DNA of 64,000 bases. It comes from JBBQBM01 sp038317375 (GTDB lineage: Bacteria; Patescibacteriota; Saccharimonadia; Saccharimonadales; JAGQMS01). The position numbers and the translations under genes are program-made. Of the stretch, positions 1-9,018 are shown piece by piece. Under the pieces are notes generated by a model. The model searched no databases. It was not told the DNA's origin and worked only from the letters and a program-made list of their open reading frames with translations. Positions within the stretch are counted from its first letter, which is position 1, and each line of letters opens with the position of its first letter. The stretch is taken from positions 21,899-85,898 of the forward strand of contig JBBQBM010000001.1 of assembly GCA_038317375.1 (NCBI GenBank). The letters run 5' to 3'.

Positions 1-42
1 TTGAACCTCGATCTATAAGAGATTCGCCAGCCTTACTTAATA

Positions 43-1470
43 ATGCCTAAACATAATTTACTAGGTGGGACTGACGGCTTCCGTGGTCATGCAACGACCG
101 ATCTGGGGCCTGGTTTAATTAACGAAGAAACCTTTGCTTTGGCAACATATGCCCTTGTTGAGCGGCAGCTAGAGCTAGGCCTGACCGGCCCGGTTATTAT
201 TGGTCAAGACACTCGAAAATCTGGCGATCGACTTCGTAGAGCTTCTATTGCCGGGGCGTTGATGCACGACGTTAAGGTTTTGGATCTTCGAGTTGCTCCG
301 ACGCCTGTTCTGCAGAAAGTAGCGCTGGAGTTGGGTGCTATGGCAACGGTTGCAGTCACGGCAAGTCACAACCACCACAACGACAATGGCTGGAAGGGAA
401 TGGTCGGCAGCGACAAACCGTCCAAAGAGATAGTTAGCGATATAAGTAATCACTATTGGAACCATGTTGAGAGTGGACTAACCGTCCCAACCGATAGCTT
501 ATATAGCGATAATCTACAATGGCCCGAACTCTTAACCTGGTACGCCGACGAAGTAATAGCGGATATCCAAAAACAGTTTGGTGACAAGCCGTTGGCGGGT
601 AGGTTGTTTGTGATTGACGGAGCATATGGCGCTGGTCAAACAATTACACCAGCTATATTTAGGCGACTAGGCGCTGAGGTTGAAGAATTTTGTTGTGATG
701 AATCGGGGAGTATAAACGACGGTTGTGGTGCTGCCGATCTCTCAGGTCTTGCGAGTTTTTTGAAGAATCGACCAGACATTACTTCGAATTCCAATTTTAT
801 CGGCGCACTTGCAAATGATGGCGATGCAGATAGAGTAATGTCGATAGGATTCCTGAGCACAGCTAGCGGTGCTCAACTTGTTGAAGTTAACGGTAATCAT
901 GCGATGGGGCTGCACGCAATGGGCGAACCGGGCATAGTTGGAACAGAATATACAAATAGCGGGCTTGTAAGGATGCTTGAACTGGAGGGAATAGGTTTCG
1001 AGTATTGTAAGAATGGGGATATATTCGTCACCCAGGCCCTAAGAGAGAAGCAAAGTCAGGGTGAGCCTTGGCGGAGGGGTGGCGAGTTCACGGGGCACCA
1101 CGTTGACACCGATTGGCTATCAAGTGGTGACGGAGTGAGAATGGCAGCATGGCTAGCGGCTTATGCGTCCAGCAAGGAGCTAACATTCGGTTCTATACAT
1201 CAAGATATCCCACTATGGTCAGAGAGAATGGCAAAAGTTAAACTTCCAGTACCTTCTAGTCAATATGATCTAGGCGAAGATCAAATGCTTCAAAAACTTA
1301 TACTCCAAACAGAGCAAGAACTCGGAGACGAAGGCCGGCTAATCATTCGTCCGTCCGGAACAGAACCACTAGTGCGAGTTTGGGGCGAAGGTAAGCAACA
1401 ACATGCTATCGACAAAGCCGTACGCCGCATTGAAGAAACCATAAAGCATAATATTGAGTCTGGGCAATGA
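43..1470 (+). CDS. glmM: phosphoglucosamine mutase / phosphohexomutase
   Basis: Alpha-D-phosphohexomutase of 475 aa. It should move phosphate between C6 and C1 of a hexose phosphate; the GlmM role (glucosamine-6-P to glucosamine-1-P for UDP-GlcNAc and peptidoglycan) is the likeliest. Seen: N-terminal GGTDGFRG, the phosphoserine loop TASHNHHNDNGWKG near residue 106, the metal-binding DGDADR near 264, the sugar-specificity loop GGEFTGHH near 346, and the phosphate-binding loop RPSGTEPLVRVWGEG at the C-terminus. All four active-site segments are intact and length is normal. The GEFTGH loop resembles GlmM or PMM/PGM, so exact substrate is inferred. Gene lies at the window edge and its promoter region is cut off. 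Confidence 0.85.
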   Translation: MPKHNLLGGTDGFRGHATTDLGPGLINEETFALATYALVERQLELGLTGPVIIGQDTRKSGDRLRRASIAGALMHDVKVLDLRVAPTPVLQKVALELGAMATVAVTASHNHHNDNGWKGMVGSDKPSKEIVSDISNHYWNHVESGLTVPTDSLYSDNLQWPELLTWYADEVIADIQKQFGDKPLAGRLFVIDGAYGAGQTITPAIFRRLGAEVEEFCCDESGSINDGCGAADLSGLASFLKNRPDITSNSNFIGALANDGDADRVMSIGFLSTASGAQLVEVNGNHAMGLHAMGEPGIVGTEYTNSGLVRMLELEGIGFEYCKNGDIFVTQALREKQSQGEPWRRGGEFTGHHVDTDWLSSGDGVRMAAWLAAYASSKELTFGSIHQDIPLWSERMAKVKLPVPSSQYDLGEDQMLQKLILQTEQELGDEGRLIIRPSGTEPLVRVWGEGKQQHAIDKAVRRIEETIKHNIESGQ

Positions 1471-1497
1471 TATATATTCGCGTAAATAGGAGACATT

Positions 1498-1794
1498 ATG
1501 GAAATAATTAAACACGGTAATTCGGGAGTCGTAGAAGACTGGCGTGCCGACGTCACGTGTGAGCAGTTCGACCAATACGATAGAGAAGGGTGTGGAGCTG
1601 TACTTAGTATCAACGCCGAAGATTTGGTGTTGCGGTACTTCAAGGGTACACACTTCCGCCATGACTATACGGCCATACAATGCCCAGAGTGCGATAAACA
1701 TACTAGGGTCAGAGGTGTGCCCCGAAGTGTTTTGAAATTGGTCCGCACCGAAGAGGCAATTGCAGCTGCTACATTCGACGGCTTCCAAGACTAG
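1498..1794 (+). CDS. small zinc-ribbon-like hypothetical protein
   Basis: 98-aa protein of unknown function. A good Shine-Dalgarno (AGGAG, about 1489-1493) sits just before the ATG. Cysteines occur near residues 21 and 32 and in a CPEC pair near 61-64, which would fit a small metal-binding ribbon, although spacing is not that of a named family. No signal peptide or membrane segment. It lies 27 bases after glmM and is followed by a strong intrinsic terminator, so it may be the last gene of the glmM transcript. Confidence 0.6.
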   Translation: MEIIKHGNSGVVEDWRADVTCEQFDQYDREGCGAVLSINAEDLVLRYFKGTHFRHDYTAIQCPECDKHTRVRGVPRSVLKLVRTEEAIAAATFDGFQD

Positions 1795-1846
1795 GCTATG
1801 CAAATATGCCCAATAGTTGTATTATATTAAGGTAGTAGGTTCAGCG

Positions 1847-1929
1847 GGAATGGAAACATTCCGTCCAATGCGGTTGCTACATAAAGACTAAATAATTACA
1901 GAGGTCTTTGTGTAACAAGCGCATTTTTT
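1847..1929 (+). terminator. structured RNA ending in an intrinsic terminator
   Basis: Two hairpins are visible. GGAATG-GAAA-CATTCC (1847-1862) is a perfect 6-bp stem with a GNRA tetraloop. A 19-bp imperfect stem follows (arms 1870-1888 and 1904-1922) and runs into ATTTTTTG, the form of an intrinsic terminator. It can end transcripts from glmM and the zinc-ribbon gene. Because the next gene's Shine-Dalgarno begins only about 17 bases later, it could also act as an attenuator for that gene. Confidence 0.6.
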
Positions 1930-1957
1930 GTTATTCAAGATTTCTAGAAAGGTAAGT

Positions 1958-2287
1958 ATGAAAAAGCAAATAGAAACAGGACCAAACACTGCTGTATGCC
2001 AGAAGTGGGAGGAGTCGGAGCAGGGGTGGGGAACGCGTCCGGATGGCTTCTCGCTACATCTTTCACTCGACGGTCTCGCAAAATTCTTAGAGAAGTATCG
2101 GGATAGAATGCCCAAAGCAGTTCCATACGAGTATTCACGTCCTTGTGGAACACCATACGAAGTTGAGGTAAGCGACAAGGTCATCGCTGAGATAGAAGCT
2201 TCAAAAAACGGCACGCAATTCTATGACGACTATGACTACCCCGGATCTGGCGGCGTTGATGGTTGGCTACCAATGAAGCGGGACTAA
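1958..2287 (+). CDS. hypothetical protein
   Basis: 109-aa soluble protein, not recognised. The ATG at 1958 is chosen because AGAAAGGT lies 6-12 bases upstream; a longer frame opening at TTG 1928 would overlap the terminator hairpin and lacks a ribosome site. The sequence is rich in charged and aromatic residues (WEESEQGWG near the start, DDYDYPGSGG near the end) with no membrane segment. Its 3' end overlaps by four bases the 3' end of the convergent gene at 2284. Confidence 0.5.
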   Translation: MKKQIETGPNTAVCQKWEESEQGWGTRPDGFSLHLSLDGLAKFLEKYRDRMPKAVPYEYSRPCGTPYEVEVSDKVIAEIEASKNGTQFYDDYDYPGSGGVDGWLPMKRD

Positions 2288-2808
2288 GCTGGCGCCGGGC
2301 AGGCCGCATCGGGGGAAGTAAAGTCTCTGCCGTGCCGCCATAAAAGGACGAACTCGACATCACTATCTTCGGTCGGCCTGCCTGCTTCCCAGCAAGTTAA
2401 CTCATATTCTTCATATGCATGAGGCGCATAGCCAACTGCTTCACGATGCTCAGGGCTACTGGTAGCCCTGAGGGCATCTTCTTCACTCTCCCATAAGCAA
2501 ATTGACAATCCTTCCTCGAAGGCCTTGTAAAGTATAAGTCCGCCAGAATCTCCGGCTGCGAGCAGGGCCCTACTGTCGAATGTTAATAAGGTTTTCATAT
2601 CGACATTTGGGTTTCTTCTAGAGCGAAAAAAATAAGCAATAACCTTTTTCCCGATGGGTATATTAAGGTTCTCGAATTCACTAGACCAGTCAAAGCTAGT
2701 CATTGTTCGACGGTCTCTATCCTCTGGTTTTTCGTCGAACTCAGCATAGTCCTCACGCAAGGGTCTTAGTACTTCTGGGGTCGTGTGATAATTCTCGTGT
2801 GGGGTCAT
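2284..2808 (-). CDS. hypothetical protein, possible dimeric alpha/beta-barrel fold
   Basis: About 174-aa protein of unknown function immediately downstream of acetate kinase on the same strand. The central part (hydrophobic strand, then a helix with ESEEDALRATSSPEHREAV, then a strand ending in ELTCWEAG) looks like the ABM/DABB dimeric alpha-beta barrel used by monooxygenases and heme-degrading proteins; this is a fold guess only. The start is uncertain: ATG 2808 is used here, while an upstream TTG at 2850 lies five bases after the ackA stop. No signal peptide is seen. Confidence 0.55.
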   Translation of the reverse strand: MTPHENYHTTPEVLRPLREDYAEFDEKPEDRDRRTMTSFDWSSEFENLNIPIGKKVIAYFFRSRRNPNVDMKTLLTFDSRALLAAGDSGGLILYKAFEEGLSICLWESEEDALRATSSPEHREAVGYAPHAYEEYELTCWEAGRPTEDSDVEFVLLWRHGRDFTSPDAACPAPA

Positions 2809-2854
2809 GATTACATCATATACCTGTCTACAGTCTTTAGTTATAAGCAAAAGT

Positions 2855-4048
2855 CTATCTATTGTTCTCTAGGTGCGAGGCACTGTGTGCGATTTCATAG
2901 GCCTCATCGCAAGGGACAACTAAGACCTCTGCCGGGTGATTCTTGCGGCCGATATTTGCAACCTCGTCTTTAATTATTCCCGCATGGTTTTCTTTAGAGT
3001 CTAAGGTTAACCCTAAATAGAGTAGCTTTGAGGCTACTCGTTTCCGTAACTCTGGGGAGCGCACACCAATGGTTCCCGTAAATACAAGGGAGTCAACACC
3101 ACCTAGTGCGGCAACCATCTGGCCTATGCCTTGCTGGGCGCGGTCTATGTACATTTCTAGTGCTAGTTTTGCGTCAATATTGTTGCTCTTCTCAAGTTCT
3201 AATAACTCCCTAACATCATCTGATAAGCCACTAACACCGAGTAGCCCGCTTCTTGTGTTTAAGAGTATCTGAAGTTTATCTTCGGTAATATTTAATCCGT
3301 TTCTGATAGCTTCAGTTGCTGCAGGATCAATATTTCCTGTCCGGGTCGACATCATTAAGCCCTCAAGAGGTGAGTATCCCATGGTGGTGTTATAGCTTTT
3401 TCCGTCTAGGACCGCTGTTACGCTAGCGCCGCTTCCTAGGTGACAAACAATCAGGCGTTTCGGTAATTTATCCGCGGCCTTAAGCTTCTTTACAACCGAG
3501 CCAACAGAAAGTCCGTGATAACCAAAACGCCAAATATCATGTTCCTCTGCGATGCGTTGAGAAATCGCATAACTATGAGAAATTAGTGGTTTTGTAGAAT
3601 GGAAAGCACTGTCCGAGATTCCCCATATCGGTACCCCCGGAAAAGCATCTCTTAACAGTTCTGTTTCTTGCAGAGTACCGCTTATATGAAGCGACGCCCT
3701 AGGCTCAAGCTCTTTTAAGTGGTCCATCGACGTCTTATTTAATAGCCGATGTGTTTGGAAAAACGTTGAAGGGGCAACTATTCTGAGCCCAATGCACCCA
3801 ACTTTATCACCATCACTAAATAGACCATTTGTTCTTAAAATATTAACGACTTTTGTAGCAGCAAACGCCAGGTTACTTAATTCGGCATCGTTCGTAATGT
3901 CGCTATTATCCGAAACAGATACGGTATATATTATGCGCCCGTCACGATGTTCAAAATGTAGGCCAGCTACTAAAGCATCATTTTCATAAAGCGCATACTT
4001 TCGACTTGCACTACCAGGGTTAGACACGAGTACTAGCTTTTTTGCCAT
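2855..4048 (-). CDS. ackA: acetate kinase
   Basis: About 397 aa, full length. It converts acetyl-phosphate plus ADP to acetate plus ATP. Seen: the ASKHA opening LVLVSNPGSASRKYAL, FGYHGLSV, VCHLGSGASVTAV, MGYSPLEGLMMSTRTGNIDP and a C-terminal FTGTIG block, all family signatures. The ATG at 4048 is preferred because AGAGGA lies about 6 bases upstream, inside the end of the phosphoketolase gene, so the two genes overlap and are probably translationally coupled. The pair forms a phosphoketolase-acetate kinase module in which sugar phosphate cleavage gives acetyl-P and then ATP. The residue after NPGS is alanine (SASRKYAL), a small departure from the usual SSSxKY. Confidence 0.96.
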   Translation of the reverse strand: MAKKLVLVSNPGSASRKYALYENDALVAGLHFEHRDGRIIYTVSVSDNSDITNDAELSNLAFAATKVVNILRTNGLFSDGDKVGCIGLRIVAPSTFFQTHRLLNKTSMDHLKELEPRASLHISGTLQETELLRDAFPGVPIWGISDSAFHSTKPLISHSYAISQRIAEEHDIWRFGYHGLSVGSVVKKLKAADKLPKRLIVCHLGSGASVTAVLDGKSYNTTMGYSPLEGLMMSTRTGNIDPAATEAIRNGLNITEDKLQILLNTRSGLLGVSGLSDDVRELLELEKSNNIDAKLALEMYIDRAQQGIGQMVAALGGVDSLVFTGTIGVRSPELRKRVASKLLYLGLTLDSKENHAGIIKDEVANIGRKNHPAEVLVVPCDEAYEIAHSASHLENNR

Positions 4049-6369
4049 TGCCAATCCTCTATAAAAGCCATGTCGACGCCATTCTCTTTGATATATGCAG
4101 TATTGTCATCGATACATTTCTGATATTTTGCAATCGTGTGCCGAGCTTCTTCGTATGGGATTTTATCTAAGGACGCTAACCGCTCCAACGTCTCAATTGC
4201 AAGATGATAGCGGTCGGTATTGTTGCGAACATGCATATCAAAAGGCGTAGTGGTTGATCCGTTCTCTATATAGCCGTTTATCGTAAACCTTTGGGGCGAG
4301 GTGTTGATGTAGTCGAAAATGATAGACTTCAAAGTTTCTGGGTAGCCGTGGAAGTTACAGATAACAGGCTTATCAGTTGTGAACAAAGCGTCAAAACCTT
4401 GTTTTGTCAGGCAAGTGCCTCCTTGACCGAAGCCGCAATTCGTTAAGGTCATTATGTTCACGAAGCGTAACTTTGTATTAGGGTGGTCTGATTTAACCAA
4501 ACTAATTGCCGCTAAGGACTCTTTTGTTAGATAGTCTCCAACAGACGCTAAAACTACATCGGGTTCGTCGTCGCTGGCAAATTCCCAGATAGATACTCCA
4601 GTTTTTAGTGATTCACGAGCCTGCTCCGGTGTTAGCCAGCGAGGTTCTAGAGTTTTCCCGGCGACAATTACGTTAATCTGTCGGGTTGTTGATAGGCAGT
4701 GCTCTAAGACAACTAGAGTGCTATTACCGTCGGGCGGGAAATAGATATTCACAAAGTCACCCTGTCTTTGCAATACGTCGTCGATAAAACCTGGGTTCTG
4801 GTGCGAAAAACCATTATGTTCTTGACGCCAGCCGGAGGAGGTTAAGATGTAGTTTAGCGACGGAAAGGCTCCTCGCCATGGCACTTCTATGGCGTGACGC
4901 AAAAACTTAGCATATTGGTCCATCATACTCACCACTACTTGAACAAACGCTTCATACGAAGCAAAAACAGCATGCCGCCCAGTCAATATGTAACCCTGCG
5001 CCAAGCCTTGTAGATTGTGTTCGCTAAGCATTTCCATGACTCTGCCTTCTTGGCTCAGATCTTTGTCCCAGCTTTCTATCGGTAGCATCCATGCTCTCTT
5101 GGTTGTTTTGAAAACCTCGTCAAGTTTATTGGAATATGTTTCGTCGGGTGACATCATTCTAAAATTACGGTTTTCTTGGTTGAGCTTAAAGACTTCGTTA
5201 AGGAAAAGTCCTGCTCGTCGCATACTACTCGATCCGATCGTGCCCGGAGCGGGGGTGGGCTCAGAGAATTCTTCGGCGGTCGGTAATAATAAAGGTTTAT
5301 AAGTAGGCTCGCCACCAAAAGCATGTTTATTAACACCCATTCGCATTGCTGGTTCTGGCATAACCGAGTTAACAAATTCACCGGCGCCAGAATCTTTATC
5401 AAATAATTCACCAATTTTGTACGACTTCAGCCAATTACTAAGTAGCTCAAGCTGTTCTGGTTTGGTTTTAGCTTCGGTCAACACAACCTGGTGAGACAAA
5501 CAGTTACCTTCAATTTTCTGGCCATCAAGCTCTTTAACACCTGTCCAACCTTTCAAGGTTCGCATTACAATCATCGGCATTCTCGGGAAGTCCGTACCGG
5601 TCGACGATTTTATTTGTTTGATAGTGTCGTGCGCCCAGGCCAGCGTATCTTGCATTTGTTGGTGCGGGTCGTCGCCACTAACGATTCGGGGTTGATAGCC
5701 GTAGCCCGTAAATAGCGCCATCAGCTCATCGTCAGTCATTCGTCCATATATTGTCGGGGCTGATATCTTATAGCCGTTTAAATGTAGTATCGGTAAGACC
5801 GCACCATTTAACCGGGGGTTCACAAGTTTATTAAGATGCCAAGCGCCAGCTGTCGGTCCGGTCTCGGCCTCACCGTCACCAACCAGACAGGCGACGAGAA
5901 GGTCGGGGTTGTCCATTGCGGCGCCGTATGAGGTTGATAGAGAATATCCCAATTCCCCGCCTTCAAGAATTACACCAGGAGTGCCGGGATTGCTGTGGCT
6001 AGGGAAGCCATACGGCCAACTAAAATTACGACAAATATACTCTATTCCTTTGTAGTTATTGGTTGCTTCCGGATAATATTTTTCTAGCGTACCCTCCAGG
6101 AATAAGTTAGCTTGAAGAGCAGGGAAGGCATGCCCAGGCCCTAAAACAAACAAGATCTCCTGTTGTTTATTCTTGGCAAGTTGGCTTAGGTGAGCATATG
6201 CAAAGTTAACCCCGGGGCCAGAACCCCAGTGGCCTAAAAGCCTCGGCTTAATGTCGTCAAAAGTAAGTTCTCTTTCTAGAAGGAAATTGTCCTGTAAGAA
6301 AATTTGAGCAGCGGTCAAGTAATTTGCTGCTCTTAAATACTGCCCAATTGCCTCACTACCTGTATTCAT
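4033..6369 (-). CDS. xfp: xylulose-5-phosphate/fructose-6-phosphate phosphoketolase
   Basis: 778-aa thiamine-diphosphate enzyme cleaving xylulose-5-P (and often fructose-6-P) with phosphate to acetyl-phosphate plus glyceraldehyde-3-P or erythrose-4-P. Seen: GHWGSGPG (residues 46-53), the LGPGHAFPALQANLFLEG block, the ThDP/Mg motif VGDGEAETGP followed by LPILHLNGYKIS, and the conserved C-terminal HGYPETLK region. Length is normal (about 790). The gene overlaps ackA downstream. Substrate-level ATP from this route is consistent with a fermentative, reduced genome. Whether both sugar phosphates are used cannot be read from sequence. Confidence 0.97.
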   Translation of the reverse strand: MNTGSEAIGQYLRAANYLTAAQIFLQDNFLLERELTFDDIKPRLLGHWGSGPGVNFAYAHLSQLAKNKQQEILFVLGPGHAFPALQANLFLEGTLEKYYPEATNNYKGIEYICRNFSWPYGFPSHSNPGTPGVILEGGELGYSLSTSYGAAMDNPDLLVACLVGDGEAETGPTAGAWHLNKLVNPRLNGAVLPILHLNGYKISAPTIYGRMTDDELMALFTGYGYQPRIVSGDDPHQQMQDTLAWAHDTIKQIKSSTGTDFPRMPMIVMRTLKGWTGVKELDGQKIEGNCLSHQVVLTEAKTKPEQLELLSNWLKSYKIGELFDKDSGAGEFVNSVMPEPAMRMGVNKHAFGGEPTYKPLLLPTAEEFSEPTPAPGTIGSSSMRRAGLFLNEVFKLNQENRNFRMMSPDETYSNKLDEVFKTTKRAWMLPIESWDKDLSQEGRVMEMLSEHNLQGLAQGYILTGRHAVFASYEAFVQVVVSMMDQYAKFLRHAIEVPWRGAFPSLNYILTSSGWRQEHNGFSHQNPGFIDDVLQRQGDFVNIYFPPDGNSTLVVLEHCLSTTRQINVIVAGKTLEPRWLTPEQARESLKTGVSIWEFASDDEPDVVLASVGDYLTKESLAAISLVKSDHPNTKLRFVNIMTLTNCGFGQGGTCLTKQGFDALFTTDKPVICNFHGYPETLKSIIFDYINTSPQRFTINGYIENGSTTTPFDMHVRNNTDRYHLAIETLERLASLDKIPYEEARHTIAKYQKCIDDNTAYIKENGVDMAFIEDWQWQKS

Positions 6370-6477
6370 GCTTACGTTTATTGTAGTCGCTTATCTGTTA
6401 AATACGAAATTATTTTAACCATAGGCAATTTGAGTATTAGTTTGGTACACTGTTAATCAACTAAAGGGTGTGATCAA

Positions 6478-7344
6478 ATGAATCCAGACGAGCCGCAAAA
6501 CCTAACCAGTGTTCCTGATGTGTTTCATCCGACCCAACCGGTTGAACAAAATACCGTAGCTGCGCCATCGGTTCAAGAGACTCCGGCGCCAGTCGAACAG
6601 CCAACTGAACCATTGTCGATGAATATGGACTTTGTAGCGCCGCCACCAGAAACACCTACATCCGTCGAACAACCAATCCAAATGCCTCCTTTCGCACCAA
6701 CCCAACCACCTTCTTCAGAACCGGCCATGCCCGCTCAGCAAACCGACCAACCCACGCAGACAGCTCATCATAAAACCGATATTTTGGGTATCTTGAGTAT
6801 CGTCAGTATCTTATTTGGCGTTTTACCAGTTGGTTTGATACTTGGGTTAGTCGGTGCGTCGCATGCTAAGAAGTCACATTCCTCTGCAGTATTGTCGCGC
6901 GTCGGATGGATACTCAATCTAATTCTGATGGTTGTACTCATACCCATCCTCGCTATTTGGTTTACTAATAACTTTCAAAAAGCACAGACTACGGCAAGAG
7001 ACACCGAGCGCATACACGACACAGGAATAATAGAGGCTAAGTTAGAGAGTTTCTTCGAGACCAACTTCGGTTACCCTAACAACCTAAACGACATTGGTCT
7101 GACTGACAAGCAGGTACTGAAGGGGCCGAGCGGAACGACCATAAAGATAAATGACGTTGTAGCCGACGAGGCAGCAGCTAAGGCCACCAGCAAGCCTACC
7201 CTCTCGCAGGAGTATACATATACGCCATACGGCAAGCCCGCCTGTCTAGCAACTTGCGATGGTTACGTTCTAAAATCAGTTATCGAGAGTCCAGCCAAGG
7301 GTGTTACTAACCCCTTAGTCAAAACCGGTCTAGAGAACCTCTAA
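6478..7344 (+). CDS. membrane protein with a type IV pilin-like C-terminal domain
   Basis: 288 aa. Residues 1-95 are Pro/Gln/Thr-rich and probably disordered. Two membrane segments follow (about 103-125 and 140-162), resembling DUF4190-type small membrane proteins. After them comes KAQTTARDTERIHDTGIIEAKLESFFE..GYPN, then a globular part with two cysteines, ending NPLVKTGLENL. This last 125 residues aligns by eye with the pilin at 50196-50684 (AKARDTQRVTDVNNVHTKLEEYY..GYPN ... NPYVKVGLNNP), including DVVADEAAAKA versus AVVADATAAAA and YTPYGKPACLATCDGYVL versus YVPFGASGCTTACTGYVL. There is no prepilin cleavage site. A pilin globular domain has therefore been transplanted onto a different membrane anchor. 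Function unknown; surface or pilus-base role is inference. The gene converges on the reductase gene with 4 bases of overlap. Confidence 0.8.
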   Translation: MNPDEPQNLTSVPDVFHPTQPVEQNTVAAPSVQETPAPVEQPTEPLSMNMDFVAPPPETPTSVEQPIQMPPFAPTQPPSSEPAMPAQQTDQPTQTAHHKTDILGILSIVSILFGVLPVGLILGLVGASHAKKSHSSAVLSRVGWILNLILMVVLIPILAIWFTNNFQKAQTTARDTERIHDTGIIEAKLESFFETNFGYPNNLNDIGLTDKQVLKGPSGTTIKINDVVADEAAAKATSKPTLSQEYTYTPYGKPACLATCDGYVLKSVIESPAKGVTNPLVKTGLENL

Positions 7345-8732
7345 GTATTTTTCACTTTGGAGCAAGCAATGCGTACAGCTTCACTCCAGGTGGGGAAGGC
7401 GTGAAGAGTTTCAACAATGTCACGGGCCTTCAAACCCTTATGAACGGCTAGTGTTAACTCGTGGATCATTTCGCCAGCCCTAGGCGAGACAATACTTGCA
7501 CCAAGCAGTACGCCAGTGTGCGAAGCTATTACCTTTACGAAACCGGTCGATTCGTTGCTTGTGTTCGAGCGGCCAATAATTGATATTTCGGCCGTTCCTA
7601 TTTGTAGTTTAATTCCCTTGTCTCGAAGTTCTTGTTCGCCCGGGCCGACCGATGCGATCTCTGGGTCTACGAAAATACAGCGAGGAATAGCACGATAGTC
7701 GGCCGATACCTTCTTCCGTTGATACATATTGTGGGCGGCTATCCGGCTTTGGTATGTAGCCGTGTGGGTAAACATATATGGCCCGACGACATCCCCAGCT
7801 GCATAAATATGTTTGACGCTTGTCTGCATGTGGCGGTTAACTTTTAACCCTCTGCGGTCATATTCGACGCCGGCGTTATCAAGCCCTAGGTCAAGGTTTG
7901 GAGCTTTTCCGGCAGCTAACAAAACTTCTTCCACAACCACACTATGCCGCTTCCCGTTTGTCTCAAGGGTCACGGTCTTATTACCCTTAGTTCCGCTAAC
8001 ATTCAAAACCTTTGAGCTTACATGAACGCCAATTCCGCGTTGTTCGAATAATGCGCCGAGTAGTTCGCCAACTTCTGCGTCTTCTCTGGCTAGCAAGTGT
8101 TTGTCGAAATCGGCAATGTGTACCTTAGACTCAAACGACCAAAAGAGTTGAGCAAATTCGCAACCAATTGCTCCGCCTCCAATTATAAAAATAGATTTTG
8201 GCGGTGATTTTAATGCAATCGCTTCGCGGAAAGTGATAAAGCCGGTTTCTTTTAGTCCCTCTATTGGCGGCACGACATTTCGTGTGCCTGTAGCGATTAG
8301 AAAGTTTCGTGCAGTGTAGCGCTTGTCACTAAGAGAAATCTGCCACGGACTCAAAAAATGAGCATGCCCTCGTAGCACCGTGATGCCATCACTCTTATAA
8401 GCCTCGCGTCCGTCTTCGACGCCTGTTCTAAAAACGACTTTTACTCGCCAAGTGTTAATAGCCGAATAATTGAAAGTAAGCGAAGAAGTCTTGACCCCAA
8501 ATTGCCCGGCATGCTTTGCTGTTTGATAAGCCTCAGCTGCTTGCAATAACGCTTTGGTTGGCACGCAGCCGTAGTTTGGGCATTCGCCACCGATCGTGTC
8601 GGCTTCAATGATTGCCACTTTTTTGTGTTGACCAGCTAAAATATGCGCTGCTACGCCACCACCCGCACCGCTTCCGATGATGATTAGATCAAAATCAAAA
8701 TGAGTCGGTCTCTTAGATCTTAGTTTATACAT
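7341..8732 (-). CDS. FAD-dependent pyridine nucleotide-disulfide oxidoreductase
   Basis: 463 aa, class I flavin disulfide reductase related to lipoamide dehydrogenase and mercuric reductase. Seen: FAD Rossmann motif GSGAGGG (20-26), redox-active GGECPNYGCVPTKA with Cys51 and Cys56, a second nucleotide motif IIGGGAIGCEFAQ, and AAGDV for FAD binding. Near the end the sequence is HAFPTWSE: the residue before Pro, a catalytic His in lipoamide dehydrogenase and glutathione reductase, is Phe. That argues against true lipoamide dehydrogenase, and no lipoyl enzyme complex is seen nearby. It is the last gene of a minus-strand cluster with CcdA-like and Cys-containing proteins, suggesting a thiol-redox role. 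Substrate unknown. Confidence 0.85.
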   Translation of the reverse strand: MYKLRSKRPTHFDFDLIIIGSGAGGGVAAHILAGQHKKVAIIEADTIGGECPNYGCVPTKALLQAAEAYQTAKHAGQFGVKTSSLTFNYSAINTWRVKVVFRTGVEDGREAYKSDGITVLRGHAHFLSPWQISLSDKRYTARNFLIATGTRNVVPPIEGLKETGFITFREAIALKSPPKSIFIIGGGAIGCEFAQLFWSFESKVHIADFDKHLLAREDAEVGELLGALFEQRGIGVHVSSKVLNVSGTKGNKTVTLETNGKRHSVVVEEVLLAAGKAPNLDLGLDNAGVEYDRRGLKVNRHMQTSVKHIYAAGDVVGPYMFTHTATYQSRIAAHNMYQRKKVSADYRAIPRCIFVDPEIASVGPGEQELRDKGIKLQIGTAEISIIGRSNTSNESTGFVKVIASHTGVLLGASIVSPRAGEMIHELTLAVHKGLKARDIVETLHAFPTWSEAVRIACSKVKNT

Positions 8733-8748
8733 TTCCCACCTACTCCTT

Positions 8749-9018
8749 TTACCAGACTATCCGATGATGCATATAGGCATAGGCCGCATCGGGGTTATAA
8801 GCATATAAATATTTGGCCGCCACACGACGGATGTCGTTGCTCAAGACTTCGCTTTTTTTGACAATCCAGGCCTCGACATCACCGGCGACTTTTTCGGCGA
8901 TAACCTCGGCAGTACCAACCGGTTCTCGCATGGCAAGGCAGGCAGCAAAAATACTAGCGTATAGTTTTTTAGCGTCGAATGGTTCGGTATGACCAGCTCG
9001 CTTTACGATATGTTTCAT
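8749..9018 (-). CDS. stand-alone ATP-cone domain protein
   Basis: 89 aa consisting almost only of an ATP-cone: HIVKRAGHTEPFDAKKLYASI at the N-terminus, then helices with VIAEKVAGDVEAWI and a C-terminal KYLYAYNPDAAYAYMHH. In ribonucleotide reductases and NrdR this domain senses ATP/dATP. Here there is no attached reductase and no zinc ribbon, so it is neither NrdR nor NrdA. The ATG at 9018 is supported by an ATGA overlap with the upstream small gene. It is followed 16 bases later by the disulfide reductase. A regulatory nucleotide-binding role is inferred from the fold only. Confidence 0.75.
   Translation of the reverse strand: MKHIVKRAGHTEPFDAKKLYASIFAACLAMREPVGTAEVIAEKVAGDVEAWIVKKSEVLSNDIRRVAAKYLYAYNPDAAYAYMHHRIVW

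Noticed and set aside
7341..8732. True dihydrolipoamide dehydrogenase or mercuric reductase
   Set aside because: The catalytic His is Phe, there is no N-terminal HMA domain or C-terminal Cys pair, and no lipoyl enzyme or mer genes are nearby.
8749..9018. NrdR
   Set aside because: Only the ATP-cone is present; the zinc ribbon that defines NrdR is missing, and the upstream 57-aa ORF does not supply one.
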